Of a stretch of DNA of 64,000 bases, positions 40,083 to 50,816 are shown piece after piece. The notes beneath the pieces are model-generated. The model was not told where the DNA came from and did no database searches. It saw only the letters and a program-made list of their open reading frames with translations. The translations under genes and the position numbers were made by a program. Location of the stretch: the NCBI GenBank assembly GCA_002049455.2, contig KV918863.1, positions 164,966 to 228,965 on the forward strand, given 5' to 3'. The stretch is from Porphyra umbilicalis. Lineage: Eukaryota; Rhodophyta; Bangiophyceae; Bangiales; Bangiaceae. How positions within the stretch are numbered: the first letter of the stretch is position 1; every line of letters begins with the position of its first letter.

Positions 40083-40914
40083 ACCTTGCAGCGGCGGAGC
40101 CGACGCCGCAAAACGTGCTCTCGGTCGCGTTGCCGGCCGACTCGTGTGCAGCCGAGCTTTGGCGCGGGGTGGGTAGAGTCGAGGGTGGCGGCGGCGTCAT
40201 GGGCTTGGGGCGCGGGGGAGACGACGACGGCACCGTCGGTATCTGGAACGGCCGGTTGTCAAAAGGCGCGAACCGGTTAGGCCCAAAAGCGGCCAGCTTG
40301 CGCACCTTGGTGACGCCCCGGTCCCCTGGCTGCCGCAGCCCAGCCACCAGGTTCCACTGAGTCTGAGACCCGTCCTGCACCTCACCCGCCGGCGGTGGTG
40401 CGGGGGGACTGCGAATGGTAGAGCGGCCACGGTTGTCGACGCAGTCGGCGTCCGCCACGCCAAGGGCAGCGGCGGCGCCTCCCGGTGCCTCTGCCGGGTC
40501 CGTCGAGGGCAGCCAAGCCGGCAGCTCGGCGGCGGCGGAGGAGGCGGCTGCTGCGTCGACAGCTTGAGAACCGGGCATGTACTGGTTCAGCTGGGGGGGC
40601 TGCCCGACGCTGGCGTCAGCGGCTCCTACGGGCGTAGCGGCCGCCGCGGTGTGATCGATTCCGCCCTGTGCGGTAGCCACCTGCGGCGCCAGCTGCGCGT
40701 CGTGGTCGACGTCGCGCTGCGGGGTGGCCGAATGCGCCGCCCGCTCCGTCGCTTGGTCGTTGCCGCCCTGACGGTTGTCCCACTCCGCCGCCAGCTCCGC
40801 GGCGTGCAGGCGGTCGAGACGCAGCTGGTTCTCGCGCCAAGCTGCGCGCGACTCAGCCGTCGTGCGGAGAGCGGTCATGCGCGGGGCGCGCCCACTAGGC
40901 CGGTAGCCGACCAT
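39811..40914 (-). CDS. Probable 5' part of the same unknown gene
   Basis: From ATG 40914 (MVGYRPSGRAPRMTALRT) the frame gives a plausible protein with a helical charged region (WRENQLRLDRLHAAELAAEW), Gln/Ala-rich linker and RKLAAFGPNRFAPFDNRPFQ. Quality drops after about 40,090, where the other frame (MPPLWTPSASM at 40082) takes over. Real coding is therefore about 40,090-40,914. An AAG/GTGTGCC donor-like site sits at the change-over, but no acceptor at a normal distance is obvious. Confidence 0.45.
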   Translation of the reverse strand: MVGYRPSGRAPRMTALRTTAESRAAWRENQLRLDRLHAAELAAEWDNRQGGNDQATERAAHSATPQRDVDHDAQLAPQVATAQGGIDHTAAAATPVGAADASVGQPPQLNQYMPGSQAVDAAAASSAAAELPAWLPSTDPAEAPGGAAAALGVADADCVDNRGRSTIRSPPAPPPAGEVQDGSQTQWNLVAGLRQPGDRGVTKVRKLAAFGPNRFAPFDNRPFQIPTVPSSSPPRPKPMTPPPPSTLPTPRQSSAAHESAGNATESTFCGVGSAAARCAAAMDAVRIYGSGSSVGGDSGSVRFVDAGAGAWCRAAAPVGAVCCRRGGGDGGCCRCGCRHRVGSSAVAGVPRRPVSAAPRPPSARQRR

Positions 40915-43105
40915 GGCGGGCGACGAGGAGGATTGACGGTGCGCTCAGTGGTTGGGGGTTGACAACGGTGCAGGAGGGGGGGGGGGGGGGTCAAACAGCG
41001 CAGGGAGCAGAAACAGCGCAGCGTGCTCTAGTCAGCAGTGGCTCTGGGGGGTTGTGGACACCAGTCAACACGGGACTCACGCTTGCCGAGTAGCGGTTAT
41101 GTACCATTTCGGAGCCGCACACAGACCGTCCGAGGGGTGCGGGAAGCCCACCCACGCTCGCCTCAGGTGCCCCGTCGTCTGGTGATGATCCGGGGGCCCC
41201 CTGGGAGGTGCCTAAGGGGGGCGAAACGATGTGCAACCCTCCAAGCGCGTCAAATGGCCGAAGCAGACGGCGTCCCTGAGTGAGTGGGGAGGGGGCCACC
41301 AGGAGTGTCGTCTGGGGAAGTGAGAAAAAAGCGCGCGCAGCCCCGCGAGGCGGGATTCACGAAAATACAATCGGTGTCCGCGGGCGCACAGGGCGGGGGG
41401 GGGGTCGTGGCCCCTCTAAGGAGGGGGGGTGAGTGCTTGCAGCAGCGTCGGCCGGAAAAGGCTGAAGAAAACGAAGCCGCCAAGGGGGAGGGGGAGAAAG
41501 TGCTCAATGGGGTCAGTGGACGGGGGAGTCGACGGCAAGCCCCCTGAACCACGACCGGAAAACGGGGCACACAAAGACAGTCGTCAGGATCAGTCGTCAG
41601 GATCGCAGAAAGCAGCCTCATGCGACGTTCCCAGCCACTCGGTGCTGGCGGCTAAAGTCAACTGGGTGGTGGTATGCGTGCCTTGCGCGCGCTGCCAGGG
41701 GCAGCTTGGCACGATCAGCAGCGGGGGGGAGAACACTGCATTGTCACTTGGATGCGAGGGCCGTGTGCCAGTGCGTTAGGGCCAAGACGCGCCAAGACGC
41801 GCCGTCGTGGCCCAAGTCAAAAACAAGGCGCCACTTGGTCCATCTGCTAGCAGTAATCGACCGCGCTTTGTATCCGACTACAATCACGAAGTGTACTTGA
41901 ACCACATTTCAGTCCTATCATGGTGCGCAAGACTAGGCAGGAGCGTGCGCCAATGGAGACGGCCCAGCCGAGAATGAAACTCGTACAATCAAATTGTACT
42001 TGGATCTTCGTCCAGAGTGTCAAATTATGAAATGGCGCCACAATTTAATGCTCGCCAGGCGGCCCTCGCCGCTGGCACATCGCCACTCACGTCACGTGCG
42101 CACGAGGACGGTCTTTCCCATCGGTGTTTCTGTGGATGGGACCTGCCGTCGTCGAGCACCTTCCGCCACGGCCACAGCCCGTGTCGCGTCACGATGGCGC
42201 CCTGCTACTGGTGGCTGCCGTCCCCTCAACGTGCGCCCATGGAGCCCTGGACGCCCGCCTCTCTAATTCGCTGGCCTGGGGCTTTTCTGCGGCTGAGTGC
42301 GGACAACTCTTGGGGACCCCGTCCGCCCTGTAATCGCCCACCCGCCCATTAACCAACGCCCCCGCCTGTCTGTGGCCATGAGGCGTCCGACACAGACGAC
42401 GGCCGACTAGAGGCTGCGTGCCAGGTACGTGGGTTTTTACGACCCTGCGTGTCACATGTGTTGTCGGGGGGGGGGGGGGGGCGCCAGGCTAGGGGTGGCG
42501 CTATGCTTGTGCTGTGGGGCGGCTTTTCGATATATCCGGTTGGCAACGTTACCGTCGGGCGCGAGGCAAAGGACCGACCGACCGAGTCTCTGTGGTGTTC
42601 GGCGACGCGCTCTCCGAGTTGTGTCCCTGGAGCCTGACCACTGTCATCAGCAGTTTCCTTGTGCCCCATAGGTGCGCCGGTTACGGTTTGACTTTCTCGC
42701 TGGTTCTCGTCATCACAGGCCCCCGCCGCATCCGGCCAGGTGTGGGAGCGGACGGCGGTCGACCGGTGCACCATAAACTTGCACGACACGCGACGTGCGC
42801 CGATGGACCGCTCCGCCGGGGCCAACGTCTTTGACGCTTGCATGTGCGCATCGTTTGTACGTGACCTCCCCGTGTTCTCGGCTCCAAGTATCGGTGGCGG
42901 CGTGTCGATGTGGAGCAACACGCGCCCTAGGTTGATGGGTGTGCGGGGGTGCTCTTACACTCTAGTTTCTGTGTGCTGCGCGATAGAGGATAAGTGCTGA
43001 CGCCTGTCCCTTACCTTTTCTTTCATGTGTAGCCACTGGTCTACCTTTCTTCATCTCATTGTGGTCGTCTCTATATATGTTTTTTTTCATGCAGAGGCAG
43101 GCAGC
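40915..43105. other. Region without a supported gene
   Basis: Contains homopolymer G runs near 40,976-40,990 and 42,468-42,482. The last ~120 bases are pyrimidine-rich and end in TTTTTTTTCATGCAG at 43080-43094, a good 3' splice site 11 bases before the ATG of the following gene, suggesting a 5'-UTR intron there. Confidence 0.5.
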
Positions 43106-46100
43106 ATGTCGGATGTGCCGCCGACGCGGCCGTTTCTCCAGTGCGAATGCGGCTTTTCTACCCCGTTTCTGTCGGGGCTCAGGCGCCATCAGTACGGCAT
43201 CCACGATGGTCTCATTGGCCACCACACGCAGCTGCCACGTCGTCGGCAGTACGGCGGGTTGACGGAGGACAGTTGCCGTGGCAGTGGCCAACGACGAGTC
43301 TCCGGCCGCTTCGCTGGCGACGATGCACACGGAGCCGCGGGCGGGGCGGTGTGCGGCGGCGTGCATGCCCACAACATGGACGGCAACATGGCCGACGACG
43401 AGTCGGACGCCTCGTCCGTCACGCCATCCGCGCCTGCCCAGCGCGACACACCTGAGTCGGGCTCGACGGCTCACAGCGCCGTGGAGTCCCAGCTCCGGAC
43501 GCTGCTCGAACTCACGCGCATCTTGGTGCCCCCCGAGGACGGCGGCGGTGCCGCCGCTGACGCGGTCCCCGAGTACCTGTACTCGTCGGTGGGGCTGCAT
43601 GTGCGCGCGTTGTACGAGGCACTTGGCGACGCGTGCCGCGCCGAGCCGCTCGTCCACCGGCGCATGCGCGCCAAGACCGGCCGCTTCAACACAGTGCGCT
43701 TGCGGGCCTTGCAGCGGTTTGTGCTCAAAGTCGGTGGGGCGGGCTTGTCGGAGAAGGAACAAGAATTTTTATACGAGTTCCTGGACTGCTGGGACGGCAC
43801 CAAGGCGGGGATGGCGCAGGACGCGGGTCACCACAAGACCCTGCGGCACACGTTCCCCTCCGTCAAGGCGTTCAAGAACGCGCTGCGAGATGACCTAGAT
43901 GACGCGGCGCTCAATGCCGGTTGGAAGAAAGTCAAGCTGGTGGAGGGCGGCGTGTCGTACGAGGCCTACTTTCGCGACGTGCTGCAAGTCATCCGGTCTC
44001 TGCTCAGATCAAAGGGCAAAGACATTCGGCTGTGGAGCGGAGTCGCGGGACCTGCTCCCCCCAGCGACGCGCGCGAGACGCCAATGGATGGAGACGCTTT
44101 CAAGATTTGCGAGGAGCTCGTGATGAAGAACAGGGACGAGCTGGCGTGCGTCCTCGGCCTTCATGTGTTCTCCGACAGCAGCCAGTTGTCATGGTCAGGT
44201 GGTACGTTCTATGCTCTATGAGTGTGAGTGTAATCTGCCAATGATTGTACCACGTGCCCCGGCACTTGGCCCTTTGCTTCTTGCGTCCCATGGGGCAGTC
44301 ACTAACTGGTCCTCTTTTGTTGTCTGCCCTTCGTGCTTTTATCACTTTGGTTGGTCGCCTCTCCGCAGCGCACAAACTCTACCCTATACGTGTACGTCTC
44401 GTGAATGACGTGTCAGGAACCATCGAGTGGGTGACGGTCGCGTACGTCCCCATCGTCCGCAAGCTCCAAGAGCCAGGGGCGGACGAGAGAGCCCGCATTC
44501 GACGGTGTGGGATTTTGCAGCGCGTTATTTACGCCGCCTTCACGCACGTGATTGGACGCAGCCACATCGGTTTTCGCGTGCAAGTCAACGGCCAGAAGGC
44601 CCTGGCGTTCCCCCGCGTGCTGCTCTACTTGTGTGATCAGCCAGAGGAGAGGGCGGTCCTGGGATTGAAAGGTGGTCAGTGCGCTCATCCTTGCACCTCT
44701 TGCATGGTCAAGATCGACATTGTCGGCGCGCCCCAGGCGGTCAACGCCTCAGACCGCGACGTCATCAACACGGTCACCAATCAGGTGGAGGGCTACGAGC
44801 ACACCCGCCGCCAACGTCAGCGGCATCGGCGCGTGGCGCTTAGTGCGCTCGACTCAACTTCCGGTGGCGTGCCAGGACTTGCCGGCATGGCCGGCCTCGG
44901 CACGGCTCCGCTGCTGTTGTATCGGATGATTGGTTTTGATGTGCTGCATGTATGTTGTTCTTTGTCGGCATTGCTCTGCTTTTCCTATGTAGCCACCGCA
45001 TGCGCCCCGTTTGCTCGCTGGAACCGTTTTCTAACCGCATGTGCTGCTGCTCTCCTGCGTTGCTCGTGCCGGATTTCTCCACGTTTTCTCACAAGGTCAT
45101 GGACCTGGGAGTTACTCGCATGCTTGTGCACCGCCTCGTGCGCGTGTTCCCGTATCTTTGCAGGGGGAAGAAGCCCCCGGCAGGGTCGGGCACGGCCACC
45201 CGTCGAGTTGCCTTCAAGCGACTGCTGCGCCTGCATCGACGAAGCAAAGCATGCAGGACGCCACCAGGGTACGTCGACCACTCTTTGTTGCTCTGTTCTG
45301 CAACGTGTTTCGGTATTTTGCATGGCCTGACACCGTGCCCACGAGCACCCACTCGAGTACTGTGCTGACTCGTACCTTGACCAACCCTATATTGCTGTCT
45401 TTTGTGCTGTCCGCGCTTCCTTCTCGGGTTTTGTGAAGCAGGTACATCGTCAGAGCCAACGAGAAGCAGGCGGTATTTACCGGTAAGCAACAGCGGGACG
45501 GCGTTGCGATCCTGGCCTTCATCGTGGCGGGGCTTTTCGGCCCGCTGAGCGACGAGAACGGCGCTGGCGCTTTCGCTGCCGAGTACGCCGCGGAGCGTGC
45601 GGTGCGCGACGCCTCGACGGACGTCGCGGGCTACGAGGCGGACTGCGACGATGACGCTGCCAAGGTGGGCAAGAACTTCTCGTTTGATTGGGCGGCGTAC
45701 AAAGAGGTGTGGGGGGACACCCCGGTGCACGTCGCTGTAACCTCGATGTTCGCCGAGTACGCGGTGCTTTATGCACGCATCGCCGGGCGCACCACGAGCG
45801 CCGTGCCACCACCCATGACCCTGACAGAAGGCCGCAGTATCGGCCAGCAGGCGACGGCCTTCGTGAACCGGTTCGTCACTCCAATTCTCGGGCACATTGC
45901 CTCTGTCAAGGTACACAAGCTCTTGTGTCACGTTGCAGAGGCAGTGCAATGGCACGGCAACCTGCAGAACGGTAACACCGCCACCAACGAGAGCGGACAC
46001 AGGGCAGACAAGCCCTATTACGCTCGCACAAGCAAGGATGGCCGCACGTTCACTCGTCAGCTCGTGCGCCATGCCCACGGCGCACGGGGTATCCTCGCCC

Positions 46101-46888
46101 GCCATGACAAGGAGGACGTCATTGCTGCTGCAGCATGGAAGGCCGAGCTCCTCAGGCGAGGAGCTGCGGCAGGGCACGGCGCTCGTGGTGGGAGCCGACT
46201 TCGGCTGAGAGCGGCGGCAACCAGCAGTGCAACCACCGCTGTGCGCGGCGTTGCGGCGGCCGCCGGCGCAGCGTCCGCCGAGGAGCACCTGAGGAAGCAG
46301 AAGCGACGGGTGTACAACGTGTCCAAGGTGTTAGTGGGCGACTTGGCCACGCGGCCGGACTTGGCCAACATTTCGGCGCTCTTGTGCTTGGCGCCACATC
46401 GTCACGTACGCGTCGCAACGCGCACGCCAATTATGGCGCGCTTTGACTGTGGCGCGCGCGTTCAGTAGCAGATGCGAGCGGCCGAGGACTACCTCGGCGC
46501 TCCGAGGTACGATGCGGTGCTGTACCACCCGGGCGGTGACGAGTCGCGGCTGTGTATAGGGGAGCTCCGCACCATCGTGAGGGGGCCCAATGGGGACGCC
46601 GTCGTCCTCGTGCCATTGGAGGTTGTGCCACCGGAGCCGCTCTGCCCCTTCGTGGCGCGCGGATGCCTGCGCCTCAAATGGCGCGTCGTCGATAATGCCT
46701 CTGACGTCACGCTGCGTCTCGTGCCAGTCGAGCACGTGCGGCGGCTGGCCTTCGTGGTGCCTGACTTTGCGGACCTGGCCGGTCGCTGCGGCGTGGACGC
46801 GGACCCACCCACCATGGACAGTCCACTTCAGGAGCGCCTAGACATGCGTTTTTTTCTCAATGCATTCTTTCCGTGGGACGTGAAGTAA
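43106..46888 (+). CDS. Second tnp2/Plavaka-like transposase gene, five coding exons, about 1,075 aa
   Basis: Proposed exons: 43106-44198, 44369-44949, 45096-45268, 45442-46405 and 46472-46888. All four introns (170, 146, 173 and 66 bp) start GT and end AG, and all phases match. The protein begins with a C2H2-like finger (CECGFSTPFLSGLRRHQYGIH, residues about 12-32), then an Ala/Gly/Asp-rich linker, a helical region, and the catalytic part: EWVTVAYVPIV, CAHPCTSCMV, IGFDVLH joined to VMDLGVTRM across intron 2, VHKLLCHVAEA, and NESGHRADKPYYARTS, which resembles the E..H...K block of tnp2-type transposases. The last exon (MRAAEDYLGAPRYDAVLYH, GELRTIV) resembles their C-terminal domain; if intron 4 is not used, the protein ends at 46468. 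No stop or frame break was found, so it may be functional. Terminal repeats of the element were not found. Confidence 0.68.
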
Positions 46889-46989
46889 ATGCAGAGTCGT
46901 TTATTGCGCTCTGTCGGGCGAGTTGGAGTATTGTCACGGTGCCCCCCCCCCCGACAAGGCGGGCACCTTCGTTCATATGTCCAGCGCCA

Positions 46990-47540
46990 CCCTCCCTCGC
47001 GCGTCCTCTCAACGCCTCTCCCCCCTGGCGGCGGCCGACGCTGTTGGTCCGTTCAGCGCCGCACCCCGTTGCGCACCGCCTCTCTTCATGCGTCTCAACG
47101 ACGCCCCCCCCCGGGCAGGGGCCGACGCTGCTGGTCCGTCCAGCGCCGCCCCCCATTGTGCGTCATCCCAGCGGTGCCTTCCCTCTGGTGGGGGCTGACA
47201 CTGCTGGTCCGTTCAGCGCCGCACCCCGTTGCGCACCGCCTCTCTTCGTGCGTCTCAACGACGCCCCCCCCCGGGCAGGGGCCGACGCTGCTGGTCCGTT
47301 CAGCGCCGCCCCCCATTGTGCGTCATCCCAGCGGTGCCTTCCCTCTGGTGGGGGCCGCCACTGTTGGTCCGGTCAGTGCCGCGCCCCGTTGTGCGCCGTC
47401 CCCCTTCGTGAGTTCCCTCAGCGCCGCCCCCCCCCGGGCGGAGGCCGACGCTGCTGGTCCGTCCAGCCCCGCCCCCCGTTGTGCGTCCTCTCAGCGCTGC
47501 CCCCCTCTTGGCGGGGGCCGAAGGTACCCGTCCGCTCCAC
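46990..47540. repeat. Minisatellite with 160-bp period
   Basis: GACGCTGTTGGTCCGTTCAG at about 47,037 recurs 160 bp later, and GCCGACGCTGCTGGTCCGT at 47121 recurs at 47281. Each 160-bp unit contains two related ~80-bp halves (CGCTGCTGGTCCGTTCAGCG...). More diverged copies follow to 47,540. Long frames across it are by-products. Confidence 0.85.
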
Positions 47541-48540
47541 GCCGCCTCTTCCTGTTACGCATGGTCGCCGGTGTTGCTTCGGCACGTTGCCACGGGCTGG
47601 CAGGCCAAGCAGTCTCGACGCGAAGTCGGGGCGGTGAGCCGCGTGCCTCTGTAAGTCTGGGCGCACAGCAAGGATGGGACTCTCACCAAAAGCTGCTGAC
47701 AAGTGCTGGCCCAATCACATCACATTGGCGCTCCGCGGTCTCGAGCAGGGCTGGAGAGAAACGGCCGTTCCGTGCATCTTTGGGGCGAGGCCCAGCCTCG
47801 TGTGAGGCCTCAAAGCCCATCGAAACGTTGTTCCGATGGCGAATCGGAGGGCTTCCACAGAGGTCAAAAACGCCCAGCGAAACGTTGTTCCGATGGGCGA
47901 TGGGCTTCGATGGGAACCGATGGGCTGTTCGGGGAGCCGCGACGATGGAAAACGACGGCTGTTGATGGACCACGCGAATCCTAAGTAGCCCACTCATTCA
48001 TGATTCTCACCGTGTCGTGAAACGGGTGGGCGATGTATTCACGGAGGGGGTCTAGTACAGGTATGGTTCTTAGACGACCCCCCAGGATGGGGGCTGGGAG
48101 GCGCCATGCAATTCAATGATCCTGTGTGGGCTGGCTCGGAGCTGAAACGGGTGGGCGATCTATTGGCGCAGGGGGCCACTGTTAAGATATCTTCAGCTGA
48201 TTCCATTGGCTGCCGCATGTGGACCGACCACAGGGGCTTGGCCTGACGAGTTTGGACCAGTGGATTCCGGGAACCTGGCCGCTCGCTTTTGACATCATGA
48301 CCGAATCTGGGGCAATATTCCAGCGGCCTCTGACAAGCATTGCTGCTCTGCAGTGCGATCGAGTGTCCTTGAGCAACCAATGAACAGGCGCGACACTGAC
48401 GCCAAGTCTTTTGCACCTGGCTGCGGACAACGGGGAGGCGGATTCCGCCCAGTCAAGGGTTGCGCTGACCCCGATTTCGGCGGCTGCTGCCGCCTCGTCG
48501 CCTCGACGGCGATCGAGGCGGCCGTGCCGCTCCCAAGGCG
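47541..48540. other. Region without a supported gene
   Basis: Contains copy 3 of the GATGGGC repeat and GAAACGGGTGGGCGAT twice (48,017 and 48,143). Confidence 0.5.
47808..47935. repeat. Dispersed GATGGGC-rich repeat, copy 3
   Basis: GAAACGTTGTTCCGATGG occurs twice within it, and GATGGGAACCGATGGGC matches copy 2. Confidence 0.7.
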
Positions 48541-49011
48541 ATGCCTGTCAATGACGTGGCGGCGGCGGGGGCTCCTCTGCATCCAAGTGTGGCGGGGGAC
48601 GCGGGTCGGGAGCCCGGCGCCGTCGCTGCCGCGGCAGTACCAGAGACGCCGCCGCCGCCACCACCACCACCTCCGCCGCTGCCGCCGCCTCCTAATCGAG
48701 CACCCGCGACACCGTCCTCCCCGATGCCAAGACTTGCACCACCGCGCCGACCGCGGTGGCCCGGACCAGCATCTACGCGGCCCGGTGGCCCGCATCTCCG
48801 CGTCTGGCTGCCCCCGCCACCCCCCCACCCTCGGCCACTGCCTCGTGAGGCCGGGCACTCTCCCTCCTCGCCTCTAGCGCCGCACCTAGATTTCCACTCT
48901 CCCACAACCATGCCCCCGTCCATGCTGCCGACGACGCCCGACGCGGGCTTCGTTGACGCGCTGATCCGCGCGACCGCCGACGCGCCCCACGGCGCGCCGT
49001 CGGCTGCGTGA
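48541..49011 (+). CDS. Hypothetical 156-aa Pro-rich protein or first exon
   Basis: ATG at 48541 (MPVNDVAAAGAPLHPSVAG), then a run of prolines (about residues 40-55), then a less biased end (SMLPTTPDAGFVDALIRATA). Could be an N-terminal region of a larger gene whose later pieces lie in other frames at 49,230-49,440 (TTDGRQVVSVTAVPPPPGAF) and 49,600-49,790 (TVVTVYTSALAWALEPLSI). No family recognised. Confidence 0.3.
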   Translation: MPVNDVAAAGAPLHPSVAGDAGREPGAVAAAAVPETPPPPPPPPPPLPPPPNRAPATPSSPMPRLAPPRRPRWPGPASTRPGGPHLRVWLPPPPPHPRPLPREAGHSPSSPLAPHLDFHSPTTMPPSMLPTTPDAGFVDALIRATADAPHGAPSAA

Positions 49012-50693
49012 CCCCCCCTTCCCCCCCCCCCCCCCCCCTCGCCCCCCACGCGGCGCGCCCGCTGCCGACCGCCCGCGTCGCCGCCCGTTCGGGCGCGTCG
49101 TGGACCTGTGCCGGCCTGTTTCAGTCCCTCTCGGCCGGCTGGCTGCCCATCGGTGGCGCCGCCCGATGCGGCGGGCGGCGGCGGGTGCGAGAGCGGGCAG
49201 ACCGGCGGCAACGGAGTCGCCGCCGCGCCCCACGCGGCCGTCGATAGGGCCGCGTACACGACCGACGGGCGGCAGGTGGTGTCGGTCACCGCCGTGCCAC
49301 CGCCGCCGGGCGCGTTTCGCGCGTCGGTCGGCGGACTGCTCGACGTCGCCACACCCACGACCATGACGCTCGTCGTCGTCGTCCACGGTGGTGAGCACCA
49401 GCGGCTGCCGCGTGAAGCTCATACCGACGCGGTGGGCGTCGGCCATGCCGGCCGCGGTGGTGACGGGTGGACCCACGCCGGACGGGCGGGGGCGTCGACG
49501 GGCACCTCCACCTGCTCCGCCTGCCCGTGGCCGCCGCAGCGAGCGGCGGCGGCGGCGGCCGCCGCGGCGGCACCCGCTGGTCCCTCTCGGCGCACCTCTT
49601 TTCGCCGCTCGGAACGGCGGTCGGGGCGGCCGCGGCCGCTGGCGCGCCGACGGTAGTGACGGTGTACACGTCGGCGCTCGCGTGGGCGCTCGAGCCGCTC
49701 TCCATTACGCCGCCCCTCGTCGACGTGGCCGTCGACTGGCGGCGGGGGGTGTCCGTCACCCTTGACGCGGGGAGGGGGCTCTTCCTCTCTCGCGTTGGGG
49801 GGGGGGAGGGGGGGGGAAGCGTACATGGGAGCAGCCGACGTGGTATCAGACGTGCGGCGGGCGGCGGGCGGCAGCGCGCCCCGCACCGTGTTGGCGGTGG
49901 CGTCGGCAGCGCAAGCAGAGCGTCGACTGGTGCGCCCGCGCTCGGTAGGGGTCCCGTCTCGCTCCTAGTGTTCGGGGTTGCTTTCACAGGCGTCATTGTG
50001 AGTTGGTACAACGCGTTGTGCCACACTTTGGGCAGGTCGCAGGAAGGGGTAGTGGCACGCGCGGCGGGATAGTGCTGCAGGGCGATCAGAAGTTCGTCTC
50101 GATGCACGCCACGGCGACGCGTGCCACCTTACCTTGAGCGGCTTGCTACATCGTCCAAACCGAGGACCTGTATAAGAAGATCCGCACCGTCGCCGGCGAC
50201 GCCACTCCCGTCGCGACCGTCTTCGCTCCAGCTGGTCTCACGGTGTCTGTCGCCGAGGCAAATGCTGCTGCTCCACCGCAGGGGCGATAGCTGTGACCGC
50301 CGCGCCGAGGAGAGGTGGCGGCAACACGCGCGCGTCGCCCTCCCTGCGGCGGCTGCCGACATGAATGCCCTGGGCGGCAGCAATGTGATGGGAGTTGGGG
50401 TGGGCGGCGGCAATCGGAGAAAGGTAGAGGAGGGTGGAGGCAAAATGCAGGAGGTCCAACCGATCGGCGCCGAAAGTAAGGAGGCGGAGGTGGGTGTCCG
50501 TGAGGGTACGGAGGTGTATGTGGCCAGAGCCTTCCATGAGGCAAGGCCACTGCATTTCCGCCTGTCATGACCGCGCCCACACAAGTGCAACAGCACAAGG
50601 TGGACCGCTCATGTGGCGGGCATTGCCTTTCACGTTGCCTCGTCAAGGGAGGCAGGCCCGCCGCCTGGCAGGTGGGTGGAGTCGTGCTTTGCC
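49012..50693. other. GC-rich region with possible coding remnants
   Basis: Protein-like pieces on the plus strand occur in separate frames: about 49,230-49,440, 49,600-49,790 and 50,140-50,290 (IVQTEDLYKKIRTVAGDATP). They could be exons or a decayed gene. I cannot join them with confidence. Confidence 0.3.
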
Positions 50694-50780
50694 GGTGAGG
50701 TGGTGGACAAGAGCACGCCGATGAGGTGGTGGACAAGAACACGCCGATGAGGTGGTGGACAAGAGCACGCCGGTGAGGTG
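50694..50780. repeat. 26-bp tandem repeat, about 3.3 copies
   Basis: Unit GATGAGGTGGTGGACAAGAG plus CACGCC, at 50694-50719, 50720-50745 and 50746-50771, then a partial copy. It lies just outside the mariner-like element. Confidence 0.85.
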
Positions 50781-50816
50781 ACGTACCAGACCACCAACGT
50801 GTCTTTAGAAGTTGTA

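Noticed and set aside
45089..46288. 399-codon minus-strand ORF
   Set aside because: Shadow of exons 3 and 4 of the plus-strand transposase, which have matching splice phases and recognisable motifs.
46990..47540. CRISPR-like array
   Set aside because: Repeats are long, contiguous and without unique spacers; the genome is eukaryotic.
46873..47965. Plus-strand ORFs of 254 and 358 codons after the transposase
   Set aside because: They run across the 160-bp minisatellite and translate its repeats in more than one frame.
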